Origin: Actinomycetes bacterium
GTDB taxonomy: Bacteria > Actinomycetota > Acidimicrobiia > Acidimicrobiales > RAAP-2
Length of the DNA stretch: 5,533 bases
Reading direction: 5' to 3'
Assembly (NCBI GenBank): GCA_021787255.1
Contig: JAJYMD010000278.1
Span: 1 to 5,533, forward strand
Part shown: piece by piece, positions 5,049-5,533 of the stretch
Position numbering within the stretch: the first letter of the stretch is position 1
Layout: every line of letters starts with the position of its first letter
Made by a program: the position numbers and the translations under genes
The notes under the pieces: generated by a model
What the model saw: the letters and a program-made list of their open reading frames with translations, nothing else
Databases searched by the model: none
Told to the model about the DNA's origin: nothing

Positions 5049-5533
5049 GTGCCCGAATTCAGTGCGAAGGACGTCCAGACGTTGCGCCGTCAAGCCGGCG
5101 TCGGGATGCTGGACGCGAAGCGTGCCCTGGAGGAGACCGGCGGCGTCATGGACGCAGCCATACAGTGGCTCCGCGTGAAAGGGCTTGCGAAAGCCGGCGC
5201 GCGCGAGGGGCGTGACGCGTCGCAGGGCGCGGTCGCGGCCGTGCGCCAGGGGACGAGCGCGGCCATCGTGGAGCTTCGCTGCGAGACGGACTTCGTCGCG
5301 AAGTCGCCCGAGTTCGTCTCGCTCGTCGACGACCTCGCGGCACTGGTGGCTGCCAAGGGGGAGGACGCCGTCTCGGAGCGTCAGGACGAGATCGACCAGC
5401 TCCGCACGTCGCTGCAGGAGAACATCTCGCTCGGTCGTGTCGTGCGCATGGAGAGCGCCGAGGGGCAGGTGCTCGACACCTACGTCCACCAGCAGTCTGG
5501 CCGGGGCGTGAACGCCGTCATCGTGCTCCTGCA
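5049..5533 (+). CDS. tsf: Translation elongation factor Ts (partial; C-terminus outside window)
   Basis: EF-Ts is the guanine nucleotide exchange factor that releases GDP from EF-Tu in the cytoplasm. 161 codons are visible from a GTG start (5049), beginning MPEFSAKDVQTLRRQAGVGM. The N-terminal UBA-like domain that contacts EF-Tu spans about 3-50, with the typical GVGMLDAKRALEETGG (17-32) and WLRVKGLAKA (40-49). The core begins with the family hallmark CETDFVAKSPEF (about 79-90), whose Thr-Asp-Phe inserts near the EF-Tu nucleotide pocket. The reading frame is open to the window edge with no sign of damage. It is shorter than a full EF-Ts (about 200-290 residues) only because the window ends. 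Its 3-nt separation from rpsB and its internal Shine-Dalgarno show co-transcription; I see no separate promoter or attenuator between the two genes. Confidence 0.97.
   Translation, partial: MPEFSAKDVQTLRRQAGVGMLDAKRALEETGGVMDAAIQWLRVKGLAKAGAREGRDASQGAVAAVRQGTSAAIVELRCETDFVAKSPEFVSLVDDLAALVAAKGEDAVSERQDEIDQLRTSLQENISLGRVVRMESAEGQVLDTYVHQQSGRGVNAVIVLL

Overview
The window is a high-GC, gene-dense stretch of chromosome that looks like an actinobacterium (Actinomycetota). The evidence is the strong G/C preference at third codon positions, GTG and TTG starts, an MtrA/MtrB/LpqB-like gene trio, a XerC ending in the AHPRA tail that I recall from actinobacterial XerC proteins, and the xerC - rpsB - tsf order. 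The lipoprotein N-terminus and the shape of EF-Ts suggest a lineage such as the Acidimicrobiia, but that is an impression and was not tested.

Layout. Positions 1-2685 hold a minus-strand three-gene operon, transcribed right to left: an OmpR/PhoB-type response regulator (2685-1996), a membrane histidine kinase (2006-513) and a GerMN-domain lipoprotein (516 to beyond position 1, cut by the window). The first pair overlaps by 11 bases and the second by 4 (GTGA), so translation is probably coupled. Order, motifs and sensor-domain resemblance fit mtrA-mtrB-lpqB, the system that links envelope state to cell-cycle and cell-wall gene expression in other actinobacteria. Positions 2686-2738 form a very short divergent promoter region containing a GC-rich direct/inverted repeat and two candidate -10 hexamers, each 7 nt from an in-frame GTG.

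On the plus strand, xerC (2739-3746) encodes a complete tyrosine recombinase for chromosome dimer resolution. The 258-base gap 3747-4004 holds two strong hairpins that could end xerC transcription, a candidate rpsB promoter, and a leader with its own hairpins. Then come rpsB (4005-5045, ribosomal protein S2 with a long Pro/Ala/Glu/Gly-rich C-terminal tail containing a perfect 24-bp tandem repeat) and tsf (5049 to beyond the right edge, elongation factor Ts). rpsB and tsf are 3 nt apart with a Shine-Dalgarno sequence inside the rpsB end, so they form a translation operon.

Overall this is housekeeping DNA. I see no mobile element, CRISPR array, tRNA, rRNA or defence system, and no convincing undescribed system. 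The points worth checking are the compact divergent promoter region, the rpsB leader, the S2 tail, and the placement of an MtrAB-LpqB-like operon directly beside xerC-rpsB-tsf.
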